Assembly (NCBI GenBank): GCA_000934385.1
Contig: KN880464.1
Span: forward strand, 62,001 to 126,000
DNA length: 64,000 nucleotides
Direction: 5' to 3'
Source of the DNA: Cylindrobasidium torrendii FP15055 ss-10
Lineage: Eukaryota > Basidiomycota > Agaricomycetes > Agaricales > Physalacriaceae
Part shown: positions 24,504-35,331 of the stretch, piece after piece
How positions within the stretch are numbered: position 1 is the stretch's first letter
Layout: every line of letters starts with the position of its first letter
Notes under the pieces: generated by a model
Databases searched by the model: none
What the model saw: only the letters and a program-made list of their open reading frames with translations
Told to the model about the DNA's origin: nothing
Made by a program: the position numbers and the translations under genes

Positions 24504-24879
24504 AACGAACCAAGTGCCCTTAGTCCGAATGAAGCATGGTGTGGTGACATATATCATCTACTACACATACCTTTCACTCAACCCGATGTGAAGCTTCAGC
24601 TTCATGCTCTACTTGTAAGTTTCCAGTTACATATATGTATACTAACTACTAGTCACTATTTTGCGTATTAGTAATAATGTCGAATGCAGTAATACTAGTT
24701 GATGTACCGGATCGCGCACCCGTTCGACACATTGAAGCTAGACTGCTTGTTACGTTGAATTCGATGTCTTTCGCCGCCTATTGACAGCCTGTTTGTTAAC
24801 CACGGTAACTCGGGCCGATCGCCGCACGCAAGTTGACCAGACACCTTCAAGACCTTTCTCGCCAAAATTTGACTCCAGA
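24504..24879. repeat. Spacer between array copies 1 and 2 (homologous flank)
   Basis: Contains GTACCGGATCGCGCAC at 24704-24719, which recurs at 26884-26899, 2180 bp downstream. Sequence from here to the next ATG aligns with the copy 2/3 spacer with scattered changes, so the flank belongs to the duplicated unit. Confidence 0.75.
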
Positions 24880-26720
24880 ATGGGTCCCTCTGTCTTTGAA
24901 AAGCTACCCTTAGAGCTTTTGGAGAGCGTTATACGCCAGCAAGAGCCGGCAAGAATAGCAGTATCTCGAGAGGTATCCTGATTTCGGTATCCAGCCTGTC
25001 GACTCTGAGTCTCTAACAAGTGTTTACTAGGTCTGCAAAACATGGAAAACTGTCGTTGAAAATTCTCCTGCTATGCTATACGCAATCACGCTGGCTAAGT
25101 ACGGTCTTAAAGATAATCCTCCGGCCTTGCAGGCTGTGTCTTCAGCGGAGCGACTTGACCTTCTGAACGCGCAAGTGAACGGCTCGTGGGGCGAGATGCA
25201 ACTCGGGCTGGACGCAGAAGAGCTTAATACACCGTCATTCCGTCTCTGGGAATTCTTTGGGAATGTCTTTGCACAAGTTGCAGACAACACGGTCCTCTTT
25301 CACCAGTTTGCATCACCGAGGACAAACCAACCAAGGCTGACATGGGAGGTCCCAATCAGACTAAATGGCGCTCTTGAAGACTTTGGCATGGATCCGTCAC
25401 AGGATCTGTTAATCCTTGCGCGGTACTCTATGACTTTCTATCCTGGTTTACAGTCGCTGACCGAGTTTAGATCTGATGTATCCCCGCCAAAGGTAGCCCT
25501 AGCTTTTCGCACAATGTCGACGGGACACGGGCATCCGTCGGCAAAGCTCACAGAGTTGACTGTTCCAATCCAATCCATCGACGCGCCAGCTGATCTTTTC
25601 TACCACATCTCAGTCTGTGGCACGTTCGCTGGGATCCTCCTCAACGATGGAGATGAGAGCAACGGCTTCGAGTTATTCATTATAGACTGGAAAACCGGAG
25701 AGCTTTGCATGGTGGGCGTGTACTCCTGTTGCTCATCTCATGGATATTGACTCGTATCTGCATGCAGAACCTTCGGCGCAACGACAATTGCGAGTTGCTG
25801 TCCTTCGCGTTCATCACTGAAACCCATATCGCTGTCTGTGCCATAGAGCTTGAAGAGAACCTGGGGCAAGGAATCCGCATATACAACTTTTTGTCGGGAC
25901 AAACAGTAGTCTCAATCGCTGACAGAGACCGTGTCGACGTTTTCCTCAAGTTGCCTGGGAATCTTCCCGGTGTGTATGACTGCACCATTCGGTGTGACCC
26001 GACATCAGCATGGCCAGGGCCGGGAGATACATTCACACACTTTTACGACCATCCGGACGAGCTCATCTACACGATTTCTGTTAAATCTATAAGGGCGCCT
26101 GATATAACGCTTATTGCGCGCAGGGCATCTCTACTCGAACACCTGGGGCGTGAGGTGTGGGATGTCCCTTGGGGGAAGTGGGGCGAGCAAGGCGCAAGCT
26201 GTATCGAGATCATCGACGACTCTCATTGGATATGTCGAACCTTTGGTTCCCTCCTGTTAACGGCAGACGTGACAGGGACCCTCACTGTCTACGACTTCAA
26301 CCAAAAGCGAGCGAGGCTTTTCCCTGAATCTTTCACCAGTCGGTCTGAGCGCACAGGCAAGGGTGAGGGCATGAGACTCACCTTGGTACCCTTCGACGAC
26401 GAGGGTGAACATGTGGGTGTATTGGAGAGTAAAGACGAGGGTAAAGAAAAAGGTAAAGATGCCACCGAGGATGAATCCGATTCGGAAACAGAGTCCGAGA
26501 ATAGTACGAATGATGTTTCGTTTGATTGTGTAGCAAGTCTGCCTTTCAGAAAGCGAGTCTTTCCAAACATACTTTCCGGTGGAATCAGACAGGATGCGAT
26601 GATAGGACGTGACTGCATTCTAATTGTTGATGTAAGTAGAGTCTCCTTCACATTATCAAAGTACTGACAGACAATGCTCAGGATGATAATGAAGGCCGAT
26701 TTCGTGTACTTTCGTTATAG
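24880..26720 (+). CDS. F-box protein, tandem array copy 2
   Basis: Second paralog, same exon plan as copy 1. F-box: MGPSVFEKLPLELLESVIRQ, EPARIAVSREV then CKTWKTVVENSPAM. Shared blocks: KYGLKDNPPALQAVSSAERL, LLNAQVNGSWGEMQLGLDAE, MSTGHGHPSAKLTELTVP, RGIRIYNFLSGQTVV-type strand (GQGIRIYNFLSGQTVV), DHPDELIYTISV, ARRASLLEHLGREVWDVPW, TFGSLLLTADVTGTLTVY and DFNQKRARLFPES. The acidic/lysine-rich linker is longer than in copy 1 (ESKDEGKEKGKDATEDESDS). Conserved tail LPFRKRVFPNILSGG, QDAMIGRDCILIVD. After an intron at 26631 the last exon reads DDNEGRFRVLSL. The ATG sits 2201 bp after that of copy 1. Frame is intact. Confidence 0.85.
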
Positions 26721-27074
26721 AATAAGTGAATCAAAATGAAGCCTGAAATCGCAACATCTATCTCATAGAACCCGGTATAAGCTTTAGCTGCATACCTTAC
26801 CCCTTGTCAGCGACTAACTGGTCACTATTTCGCGTACTGGTATTGAGAATAATATGTTGAATATGTACAGTAATAATACTGGTGTACCGGATCGCGCACT
26901 CATTCGAAACGTTCAAGCCACCTATATGATACACTGCTTATAACGCCGAACTCGATGTGCTTCGCCGCCCATCTGTTTGTGAACCACGGTAACTTGGTTG
27001 GGCGTACGGCGATCGCCGAGCGCAAGTTGAACAAACACCGTCAAGACCTTCGTGGCCATAATTTCGAGTTCAAT
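26721..27074. repeat. Spacer between array copies 2 and 3 (homologous flank)
   Basis: Homologous to 24504-24879, including GTACCGGATCGCGCAC at 26884-26899 and matching sequence up to the start codon. Confidence 0.75.
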
Positions 27075-28940
27075 ATGGGTCCTTCCATCTTCGCAAACCT
27101 ACCCTTTGAGCTTTTGGAGAGAATAATACGCCAGCAAGAGCCGGCAAGGATAGCAGTATCTCGAGAGGTAACCTGATTTCGGTATCCAGCCTGTCGACTC
27201 TGACATGTGTTCACTAGGTCTGCAAAACATTGAAAACTGTCGTTGATAATTCCCCTGCTATGGTATACACAATAACACTGGCTAAGTACGGGCTCAAAGA
27301 AAATCCTGCGGCCTTGCCTGTATCTGCAGCGGAGCGCCTTGGCCTTCTAAACGCGCAAGTGAACAGCTCGTGGGTCGAGATGCAGCCCGGTGAGGACACA
27401 GAAGAGCTCATCACCCCTTCATTTCGTCTCTGGGAGTTCTTTGGCAACGTCTTTGCCCATGTCATAGACAACAACATCATCTTTAACCAGTTTGCGTCGC
27501 CGAGGACAAACAGACCAAGGTTGACTTGGGAGGTCCCACTCAGGATGAGAGGCGCCCTCGGCGACTTTGGGATGGATCCGTCTCAGGATCTTTTGATCCT
27601 TGCGCGGTACTTACTCTATGATTCTCTGTACTGGTTTGAAGTCGCTGACCGAGTTTAGATCTGACGTATCGCCACCAGTGCTAACGCTGGCTTTCCGCAC
27701 AATGTCGACTGGACATGGGCATCCAATGGCTAAGCTCACCGAGCTAACCATCCCAACCCAGGCTATCGATGCGTCGCTTGGCCTTTCATACCACATCTCA
27801 GTCTGCGGCACATTCGCTTGCATCCTCCTCAATGATGGAGACGATGGCAATGGTTTTGGGCTATTCATTATCGATTGGAAGACCGGAGAACTATGTATGG
27901 TGGGCGTCTTCACATATGTTTTGTCTTCTGGATATTGACATATAGCTATGCAGGATCTTCGGCGCAGCGATGGCTACGATTTGGTATCCTTTGCATTCGT
28001 CAGTGAAACCCAAATCGCTGTCTGTGCCGTCGAGCGCGAAGAGGAAGAAGACGTGGTACAAGGAATCCGCATATACAACTTCTTGTCTGGACAACGCATA
28101 GTCTCGGTTGCTGACAGAGACTGTGTCGACCTTTTCCTCGAGCTTCCTGGGAATTTCCGCGCTGTGTATGACTGCACCATTCGGTCTGACCCGACACCAG
28201 CATGGCCAGGGCCAGGAGATACATTCACACAATTCTACGACCATCCGGACGAGCTCATCTACACGATTTTTGTTAGGTCTTTGGGGGAGCATGATGATGT
28301 AACGCTTGTCGTCCGCAGGGCATCTCTCCTCGAACACCTGGGGCGTGGGGTGCGCGACATTCCCTGGAGCGATTGGGGCGAGCGAGGCGCAAGCTGTGTC
28401 GATATCATCGACGGCGACTCGTATTGGACATGTCGAACCTTTGGGTCGCTCATGGTGGCGGCCAACATCGACACAGAGGCCCTCACTATCAACATTGACA
28501 CAGAGGCCCTCACTATCTACGACTTCAACCAAAAGCGGGCGAGGCTTTTCCCTGAATCTTTGACCAGTCGGTCTGAGAGCACAGGCAAGGGTGAGGGCAC
28601 GAGACTCACCTTGGTACCCTTCGACGACAAGGGTGAACATGTGGGTGTATTGGAGGGCAAAGACGAGGGTAAAGAAAAAGGTCAAGACGCCACCGAGGAT
28701 GAATTCGATTGGGAAACAGAGTCCGAGAACATTACGAATGATTCGTTCGATTGTATAGCAAGCCTGCCTTTCAGAAAGCGAGTGTTCCCAAACATACTTT
28801 CCGAAGGAAGACAGGATGCGATGATAGGACTTGACTGCATTTTAATTATTGATGTAAGTCAACCCACTCTCCTCCACGTTGGCAAAGTGCTGACAGGCAC
28901 TGTTTAGGATGAAGCCCAATTTTGTGTGCTTTCTTTATGA
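27075..28940 (+). CDS. F-box protein, tandem array copy 3
   Basis: Third paralog, closest to copy 2. F-box: MGPSIFANLPFELLERIIRQ, EPARIAVSREV then CKTLKTVVDNSPAM. Shared blocks: KYGLKENPAALPVSAAERL, LLNAQVNSSWVEMQPGEDTE, MSTGHGHPMAKLTELTIPTQ, QGIRIYNFLSGQRIV, DHPDELIYTIFVRSLGEHDD, VRRASLLEHLGRGVRDIPW and TFGSLMVAAN. At this point the DNA has a 27-bp tandem duplication, so NIDTEALTI occurs twice before YDFNQKRARLFPESL. Linker: EGKDEGKEKGQDATEDEFDW. Tail: LPFRKRVFPNILSEG, QDAMIGLDCILIID; after an intron the last exon is DEAQFCVLSL. Frame intact, so probably functional. Confidence 0.85.
28467..28520 (+). repeat. 27-bp tandem duplication inside F-box copy 3
   Basis: Two near-identical 27-bp units (AACAT[C/T]GACACAGAGG...) in a row, encoding NIDTEALTI twice in frame. 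Copies 1 and 2 have a single equivalent segment. Confidence 0.9.
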
Positions 28941-29516
28941 AACTGAACGTTTACAATGCACGGCGTACTATTACATGGTGTAGTATTTCAATCAAGTGGA
29001 GGCTAGAATATTTGCCACCAACGATATACAGAGCCCAGTTTGATGCTGTGTGCTTTACTGAATATACTATTCTTTTGAAATCTGAGCTTTGAATCTGAAA
29101 TCGAGTACAAACAAACCGAGCGCTTGTTTTCAATGCACGGCGTACCCGCATTAATTCATGCTGCTGAGAGCAGTTTTAGCAACGAGGTCTTTTGGGACGA
29201 AAGGCGCATGTCAGAATAAGTGTTTTCTAAAGGTTTCGAAAGGTGTGACAGTGGTAATGTGACGACTCCCATTGTAGCCTGTTGTCTGTAGAAAATCCTT
29301 CGGAGGGTTCCTCCTCTAGCAAGTCCTGGGTCGCGTTGGGTCCGAACCGATGGTATTATTGCACGTAAATACGATCGTTTATATACTCGAACAATGGCGT
29401 ATTTGTAATCCCGAGATCGGTGCAGTTTAAGTAGCGAGTCGGGAGTCCGTGAAGGTACTGGACGGCTTGATTTACAACATTGTCTCCCATTGTGTAGAAA
29501 CTATCGGTCCGATAGA
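28941..29516. other. Intergenic with a 15-bp direct repeat
   Basis: No gene found. CAATGCACGGCGTAC occurs at 28954-28968 and again at 29131-29145 in direct orientation. The stretch separates the F-box array from the deaminase-gene fragment. Confidence 0.5.
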
Positions 29517-29807
29517 CTAAAGGGAAATGGTTTCCTCAGAAAGGTCGACCGTTTGCGTTTCCCCCACTTGTTTAGGAGCGGTCACGACTGTGGACAGCGA
29601 GTCTACACCGACAACACCAGTAACCGCGACTCCATTTGCCAATGATGCATTTGATGGGGTTGTCACTGTCAAAAGAGTGGCAAATGCCTGGACATTTTGT
29701 AGCAGCGAAGGCTCTTTGATAAAATCAGGATAATTGGCAAAGGTTCCCTTCAGCGCCGTAGACATGAGGAGTATTTCCTTGTAAAGCGTTTCGTAATCTG
29801 AGTCCAT
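29517..29807 (-). pseudogene. Truncated copy of the OTT_1508-like deaminase gene (N-terminus only)
   Basis: Open frame of 96 codons from ATG at 29807 (MDSDYETLYKEILLMSTALK) to TAG at 29517. Aligned with the start of the gene at 57701, it is near-identical for about 90 residues: SLLQNVQAFATLLTVTTP, VAVTGVVGVDSLSTVVTA, VGETQ-VDLSEETIS. It then reads a stop where the full gene continues. Homology also runs about 25 bp upstream of the ATG (CCCACCATCACT-TCATC). There is no copy of the later exons or the deaminase domain nearby. This is best explained as a fragment of a duplicated gene; a short expressed protein cannot be excluded because the frame is still open. Confidence 0.85.
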
Positions 29808-30371
29808 TGGATGATAGTGATGGTGGGACACGGCAACCTTGAAGAATCCTGAATTCTGATTCATGAGTGAGCCGCGATACCGGACATGTGACCGTCTGTA
29901 CCAAGCATGCACAAATTATGATTTGCGTACTTACTTAAGTGTCTAGTTACCTCGTTTCTAGTCAGCCTAAACTGATAAATGATAGTAATAGTCAAGGCGC
30001 GCCGCCATGTACATGGGGAGTGACATAGACGTAGAGAGGACTGGGGAAGTGAGCCTAACAAGCCATCCGCCGTCTCGAGCGTAGTACGAGTGGTTGGAAT
30101 TGTAAACATACGACCAGTACCCATTTACTGCTCACGGTACACCACACGATACTGGCAACATGTGTATCTCGCCTCCTCAGCACTAGAAGTCGCCGTAGCT
30201 TCGTAGTTACCTTGAAGCCAGTGAGGCTTCGAACATTCCACGCATTCATCACACAAAGAATATTAGGTACCGAGCCATGCTTTCAATAATAAAACTAATA
30301 GTACAGAGGATATGCAATGCAGTCGTAACTACCTAACAATCAAAGCGAATGTCCAAGTCTACACGTCGTGC
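29808..30371. other. Intergenic without supported gene
   Basis: 564 bp between the deaminase fragment and the subtilase stop. The first 25 bp or so belong to the duplicated segment; nothing else is recognised. Confidence 0.5.
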
Positions 30372-31983
30372 TTAAGCAGTCGCATTGTTGAAGATCAACA
30401 AGTTCGGGCTGCCCGAACCAACATTGTCCAACAAGTCCTCACTGGCGAGCGTGATGAGCGCACTCTTCAGCTGGGCAGTGGTCAATGTCGAAGGCTTGTC
30501 GGGAATGGGAGCGATAATCTCGGGTGCTGGGAGGAACGCGGAGATCCAGCGCGGAAGCGCAGTGCGGGCAAGGCCGTAGAGCGACAATGGCGACTGCAGA
30601 CCATGCTCGGGGGCAAAGTCGACGAACATGTCCTTGCCGAAGACCGGGTTGAAAGTCTTGGACGGGTAAATGGAAAGCAGGTAGGCAAGCATGCCAGCGA
30701 CGTGAGGGGATGCCATGGACGTGCCAGACAAGGTGGCTACGGCTGTAGGGCTACCCTTGTAGATGGAAAGAATGTTGAGACCTGGGGCGAACACATCGGA
30801 GCACTTTCCGAAGTTGGAGAAGTAGGCGCGCTCGTCGCTAAGAGTAGAAGCCATGACGGTCACAGCCTTCTCAGCACCCGCGGGGGAGTAGTTGCAAGAG
30901 TCACGGTTGTCGTTGCCTGCATGATTATATGATTAGCTCAAAGCGCGCACGGACGACGCGACCACGTACCAGCAGCAACAGCAAAGTGAAGACCAGCGTC
31001 GACGGCGGCGTTAACGGTGTCATCGAGCGCCTTGGACTTGCCACCACCGAGAGACATGTTCGCTACGGAGCCCTTGTAGGAGGTCTTTCCGGTAGCCTTG
31101 AGCTCAGCCTCAGCAGCGGCCTTAGTCTTCTTCGCATCCAAGGTTGCCCACTCGACACCGCGGACGACGTCGCTCATCGAGCCGGAGCCATTGGAGCCGA
31201 GAACCTTGACGGCAACGACGTTGGCAGCCTTGGCTACACCGTAGGTAGAACCAGCGATGGTACCCGCGCAGTGAGAGCCGTGACCGTTACCGTCCTCGTC
31301 GACATCGTTGTCGGGCATAGTCTTGCCCCAGCGTGCGCGGCCCTTAAGCTCGACGTGGTCGATGTTGATACCGGTATCGATGACGTAGACATCGACGCCC
31401 TCACCGCCCTCGGGGATGTACTCGTACTTGGAGAATGTGCCAAAGGACAACTTGGGCCTGTGGCTTACGCGTGCGAGACCCTGACGACCGCGATAAGCAG
31501 AGTGCATATACTTCGCTTTGATTGACTCACCCAAGGCGCGCGCTTCTGGACAGTGGTCTCCTCCATGGTCGAGACATCGTGAACGGCGAACTCGGTAGTG
31601 CGCACGATCTGGTCGCGCTCGATATACTCGACCTCGGGCAACTCGCGGAGGCGCTCGATAGTGCTCTCGCTGAATTGGCCCGCGTATCCGTTGATACTCT
31701 CGTAGACGTGACGAAGGCCTCCGGTAACGCCACCTAGCAGAGGCGATTCGGAGTGTGCCAACTGCAGGAAGTTGAAGTGGTTGTCCTTGAGGGAAGGCGA
31801 CAACTCGTTCTTGAGAACGACAATGTAGGAGTCATTCAGAGTGCCGTGGACGTGGCCTTCACTGAGGACAGGAGCAAGCTTCAGCGACCCGCGCATTGAC
31901 GGAGAACCCGCATTTGGGAACGTAGAGAGAGGCGTCGCCGCTGCCAGAGACAGCAGGCCAAGAGTAGAGAGGATAGCGGACAT
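30372..31983 (-). CDS. Subtilisin-like serine protease, vacuolar proteinase B/cerevisin type (S8 with I9 propeptide)
   Basis: Secretory or vacuolar endopeptidase made as a zymogen. Signal peptide MSAILSTLGLLSLAAATPLS. Inhibitor I9 propeptide includes DSYIVVLKNELSPSLKDNHF, GYAGQFSESTIERLRELPEV and EYIERDQIV. The catalytic domain starts after KRAPW (intron) GLARVSHRPKLSFGTFSKYE. Catalytic triad: Asp in VDVYVIDTGIN, His in GNGHGSHCAGTIAG, Ser in LSGTSMASPHVAGML. The oxyanion-hole Asn lies in FAVAAGNDNRDSC, across a second intron that splits AAG-NDN. C-terminal extension: APIPDKPSTLTTAQLKSALI and SPNLLIFNNATA. Two introns (near 31490-31545 and 30917-30968). Length about 500 residues, as expected for the PRB1 family. 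Complete, all key residues present. Confidence 0.95.
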
Positions 31984-33098
31984 GGTGGTCTGGGGAGAAA
32001 GGGGCCGGCGCGTCACCGGTAATTAACGCAGTCCATGTTGTCACATGTTTGCCAACGCCATTTGCCCCCATCAACCCCGCATTTGGGCAGATACTCGTAT
32101 TCGACCACGCGACAACAATGAGGTACAAAGCTACTTGCGCCAAGCTACCCTCTACAAGCGTCACATACGTATCCTGCTGCGGGATAGTCTACCCTCGCGA
32201 TACCAGTTCTTTTGTACTGGCGCTACTACTTCTACGGGACTCTAATCCGGATCTTTCTTCATCCGCGGCCTCGTTATCGACTCTCGTCGGTGTCCAAGCA
32301 CATACTTATCCCCGAATATTCCTTTGGAATTGCGAGCCTCGTTATCTGATGACTGAACCTCATGAACATCCAAATGGACTCCAAACTATTTGCATAATTA
32401 TCAAGAATGAGCATCCCAAATTGCACTCCGTGTTGCACGATTGCGTTTGCATTGCGCTCTTTACTGTCATGGTCGTTTCCGTGTCGATATATGATTAACA
32501 ACGACCACTTTACATCTTCAAGGCTGTGTGTTGTTTAGTCTAATTGTTCTGCAAGCTCACCATTAGAGCTACATCTCATTCAATGTTCTGAGAGCTCTAA
32601 CTTGAAGCTTGAAGTTTGACTCTCAACGCAGAATAACCCATTGACAATACGCTCAATGGCTGTCCTTCCGCCTGAGAGTGCCTTTTAAATTGCTCAACAC
32701 CTGGTTACATTAGCCTCGTTAACACACCGTTACACACGGCCTTATAAATAAGGGCTACATAGATGCTAACTCATATATGCACCCAGCTTGAAGCTGGCAC
32801 ACCCGTCGAATAGACGAATGTGACTGTCCATGAGTACCGTTTACCACTTGAACATATGAAAGACCCCAAAGGGCACACATTGAGGTGCACTGAAATCCCT
32901 CCAGCATCACACAGATATCCTTACGAATAAATCAATGCACTGTGCTATGTAGCTTTCAGTGGCTCTACCTGTTTGTTGGGGTAACGACTTTGTGAGGTGA
33001 ACTACCCGGTATCACCGAGCATCTGGAAGGACCGGAACGCGGGAGGCGTTGTAAAACAGGGATATATAAAGCATTACTACGACCACGAAGTGTACGAC
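31984..33098. other. Intergenic, 1.1 kb, no supported gene
   Basis: Only short open frames, none recognisable. Contains a small perfect palindrome CCAGCTTGAAGCTGG at 32783-32797 and an AT-rich stretch around 32550-32950. Confidence 0.5.
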
Positions 33099-34198
33099 CT
33101 ACTTGGCGAATTTGGCGATCTCCTTCCCGACTTCAGGCCACATCTGCTCGCGCACAGTCCAAGGCTTGTCAATCCACATACGCTTTTCAAACGCCAGATA
33201 CTCGACGACATTCCGCCTCTTCGCCGGCACGCGCTCACCCATCTTCACAGGTGCCTCTGGATCCAAAGGTTCGTGTAATGTCTTTCCCCGCGGGGAGTAG
33301 ATTTCCAGGCTCTGCTCCGTCTCCACTCTCGCTAGGACATGCGCAATGAGCCTGTTCCCAAACGCCGGTTCTCGTTCGTCCAAATTGCCTTCCATAACAC
33401 GGATGGAGAGTATACGCAACGGGGCCGCACTATGCATGGTCCAGATGCACGTATTCTTTGCATTCGCACGCGACCGTTCGATAGCGGCGTCGCGGAATCC
33501 AGCAGTGGTAAGGAGCTTGATGTCCCGGTTCTTGCGGGACGCAATGGCCTCCATGAGAGTTTTGTACGAGGATAGGATTTCGGCCTTTGTCCCGTCGAGC
33601 CATGCCTTCCCACCTCCGAGCGCTTTACTTGGTACGCTCATGTAGCGGTCGATGAATGTATCCATGGGGACTTTGGTGCCAGCGAAGGCATTGTTGGCGG
33701 CCATGTTGTATAATGCAAGGGCATTTTTGATGCGGTTTTCTATCCTGTCGCCCAGTACTTGGGTGGAGAAGCCAATCTTGTAGGGAAGCATGTAGTCTTG
33801 TGAATAGGATGAGCGCGCAGGACGAATACGTTGGAATGGATGTACCAAGCGCGTCGACTTCAAAATTCCAGGGGTCGAGAAGAGGCACCATTGCGGCACG
33901 TCTACTGGCATGTTAGAATTTCGACGAGCGAATGTCAATAAAACGCACCTTCGATGTTCTTCCAAAGTACCCAATTGCTTGTCAAGATCTTCTTTCCTGA
34001 GTGCTTTGGTAGCGTGAGTTTCTTCGCATTGAGCGTAGTATATGGCGCACCGGCTTGTTCCTCATCGCTGAGTTGTTTAGCTGGAGGCTTCCTCTTAATT
34101 GCACCTGCACGAGCCGACGAGTGGAATCCAGACATCAATATTGGGCGGCCGCATTGTCGCGCAGGAAGACGCGCGAGGCCGAGTCCTTGACGATACAT
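33099..34198 (-). CDS. Mitochondrial Tim44-like/Mba1-type protein (possible mL45)
   Basis: Probable mitochondrial ribosome- or membrane-associated protein. The start MYRQGLGLARLPARQCGRPI is a basic, amphipathic presequence, followed by LMSGFHSSARAGAIKRKPPA. Exon 1 ends near WVLWKNIE; the intron at about 33946-33900 joins to a frame reading VPQWCLFSTPGILKS or, with another acceptor, to MVPLLDPWNFEVDALG, so this junction is uncertain. The body is clear: MLPYKIGFSTQVLGDRIENR, IKNALALYNMAANNAFAG, KAEILSSYKTLMEAIASR, DIKLLTTAGFRDAAIERSRA, LRILSIRVMEGNLD, LARVETEQSLEIYSP and the terminal VEYLAFEKRMWIDKPWTVRE. This order matches Tim44-like domains of Mba1 and MRPL45 as I remember them. Assignment within that group is tentative. 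Confidence 0.6.
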
Positions 34199-34580
34199 TG
34201 TCTTCTCCTGTGTGCACGCGTAAAGAGGTCGGAGTCTGTCGCGGTGGAGATGACAGTCGCGTCTCAAGCAAAAACTCGGAACGGGCCGAAAGTACCCCGG
34301 TCTAGCTCGGAATGGACAAGGCGTGCGGACAAGGCTCTACAGACAGTCCTAAGCTTGATTTTTTGACGGAATGGGTATCATAAATGCTCTTGAACACGGC
34401 CAAATAATCCTATCGGGTGTACAGTCCAACTCGGTGTACGCCACATAGTCGGCACGCCTGACGTACTCCGTGCCGCTTAGTCATGGGAAATTTCGAGTGC
34501 ATTCCGAAAACCAGCCAGTGCGGAAGCTTTGATTGCTCACCACCGCCAACACATCCTAACCTCTTCTCTCCATCTACACC
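34199..34580. promoter_or_regulatory. Divergent upstream region of two mitochondrial-protein genes
   Basis: 382 bp between outward-facing starts of the Mba1-like gene (-) and the twin-CX9C gene (+), both predicted mitochondrial. A shared bidirectional promoter is possible. No TATA box was noted. Confidence 0.45.
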
Positions 34581-35331
34581 ATGGCTGTGAGTGCCCCCGC
34601 CCCGACTAGCACGTATCCCACAGGGAGGCGGACTGCAATCAGAGAGACGGAAATGGAGGATGAAGCGGAGGACCGGGATTGCAGGCGGCCTTCCTTGGGC
34701 ATCGTGTATGTCTTCGTAATATCCCAAAAGCTGACAGTACATTCCAGCGTCAATCCCGCCCCCGTGCTTCGGCTCCCGCCCCCAAGGCCGCCCCTCAGCA
34801 GGCTCGCAGCGCCTCCACCATGGCTGCACCGTCCAACTCTGCGTTCTCTCGGCCTGCCCCACCGGTCGCGTCCCGTGCGCCTGCACCCGCCGCTGGCGTT
34901 CCCCACCAATCTGTGCGTATCCTCCCACACGATTCCGTGCCAGTAAAGCTCATGTACATTACAGGCCGCAACGGAGACCAAGCAGCCCGGTATGCTAGCT
35001 CAAATGGCCGCCACTGCTGGTTCCGTCGCTGTGGGCTCTACCATCGGTCACGGCATCTCCCACATGCTTTTCGGAGGCTCGAGTTCCACACCCGCTGCTG
35101 ATGCCGCCGCTCCGGCTGTGCCTCAGGGCGTCGCCCCCGCCACCCAGCAATCCTCGGGCATCAGCTGTGATGTACAGGCCAAAGACTTTACGCTCTGCTT
35201 GGAGAAGGCCGATATGCCAAGCTGCACCTGGTACCTCGAGCAGCTCAAGGCCGTACGTTCAATGTGTCCAATAAGTGGGAAACTATCTGAACTTTCTTTC
35301 ACAGTGCCAGGCAGCGGCTGCTCCATACTAG
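34581..35331 (+). CDS. Twin-CX9C mitochondrial protein, CHCHD2/CHCHD10/MIX17-like
   Basis: Small mitochondrial intermembrane-space protein. Exon 1 is only ATGGCT (MA). A 161-nt intron follows (34587-34747), longer than the usual 50 nt here. The protein continues RQSRPRASAPAPKAAPQQAR, a Pro/Ala-rich basic leader, then SAFSRPAPPVASRAPAPAAG. The central hydrophobic glycine-rich helix is MLAQMAATAGSVAVGSTIGH plus GISHMLFGG, the hallmark of the CHCHD2/10 group. The CHCH domain has CDVQAKDFTLC and CTWYLEQLKAC, each a perfect C-x9-C; the second is completed across the last intron. Ends QAAAAPY. About 150 residues. Imported presumably by the Mia40 pathway (family knowledge). Confidence 0.9.

Noticed and set aside
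28954..29145. 15-bp direct repeat CAATGCACGGCGTAC as long terminal repeat of an element
   Set aside because: Too short, no coding content between copies and no target-site duplication; noted only as a small repeat.
30312..31525. Long plus-strand frames (206 and 198 codons) opposite the subtilase
   Set aside because: They are antisense to a complete protease with intact triad; the GC-rich third positions of that gene keep the opposite strand free of stops.
32783..32797. Palindrome CCAGCTTGAAGCTGG as an operator
   Set aside because: Single short occurrence more than 300 bp from any start codon; expected by chance in 64 kb.
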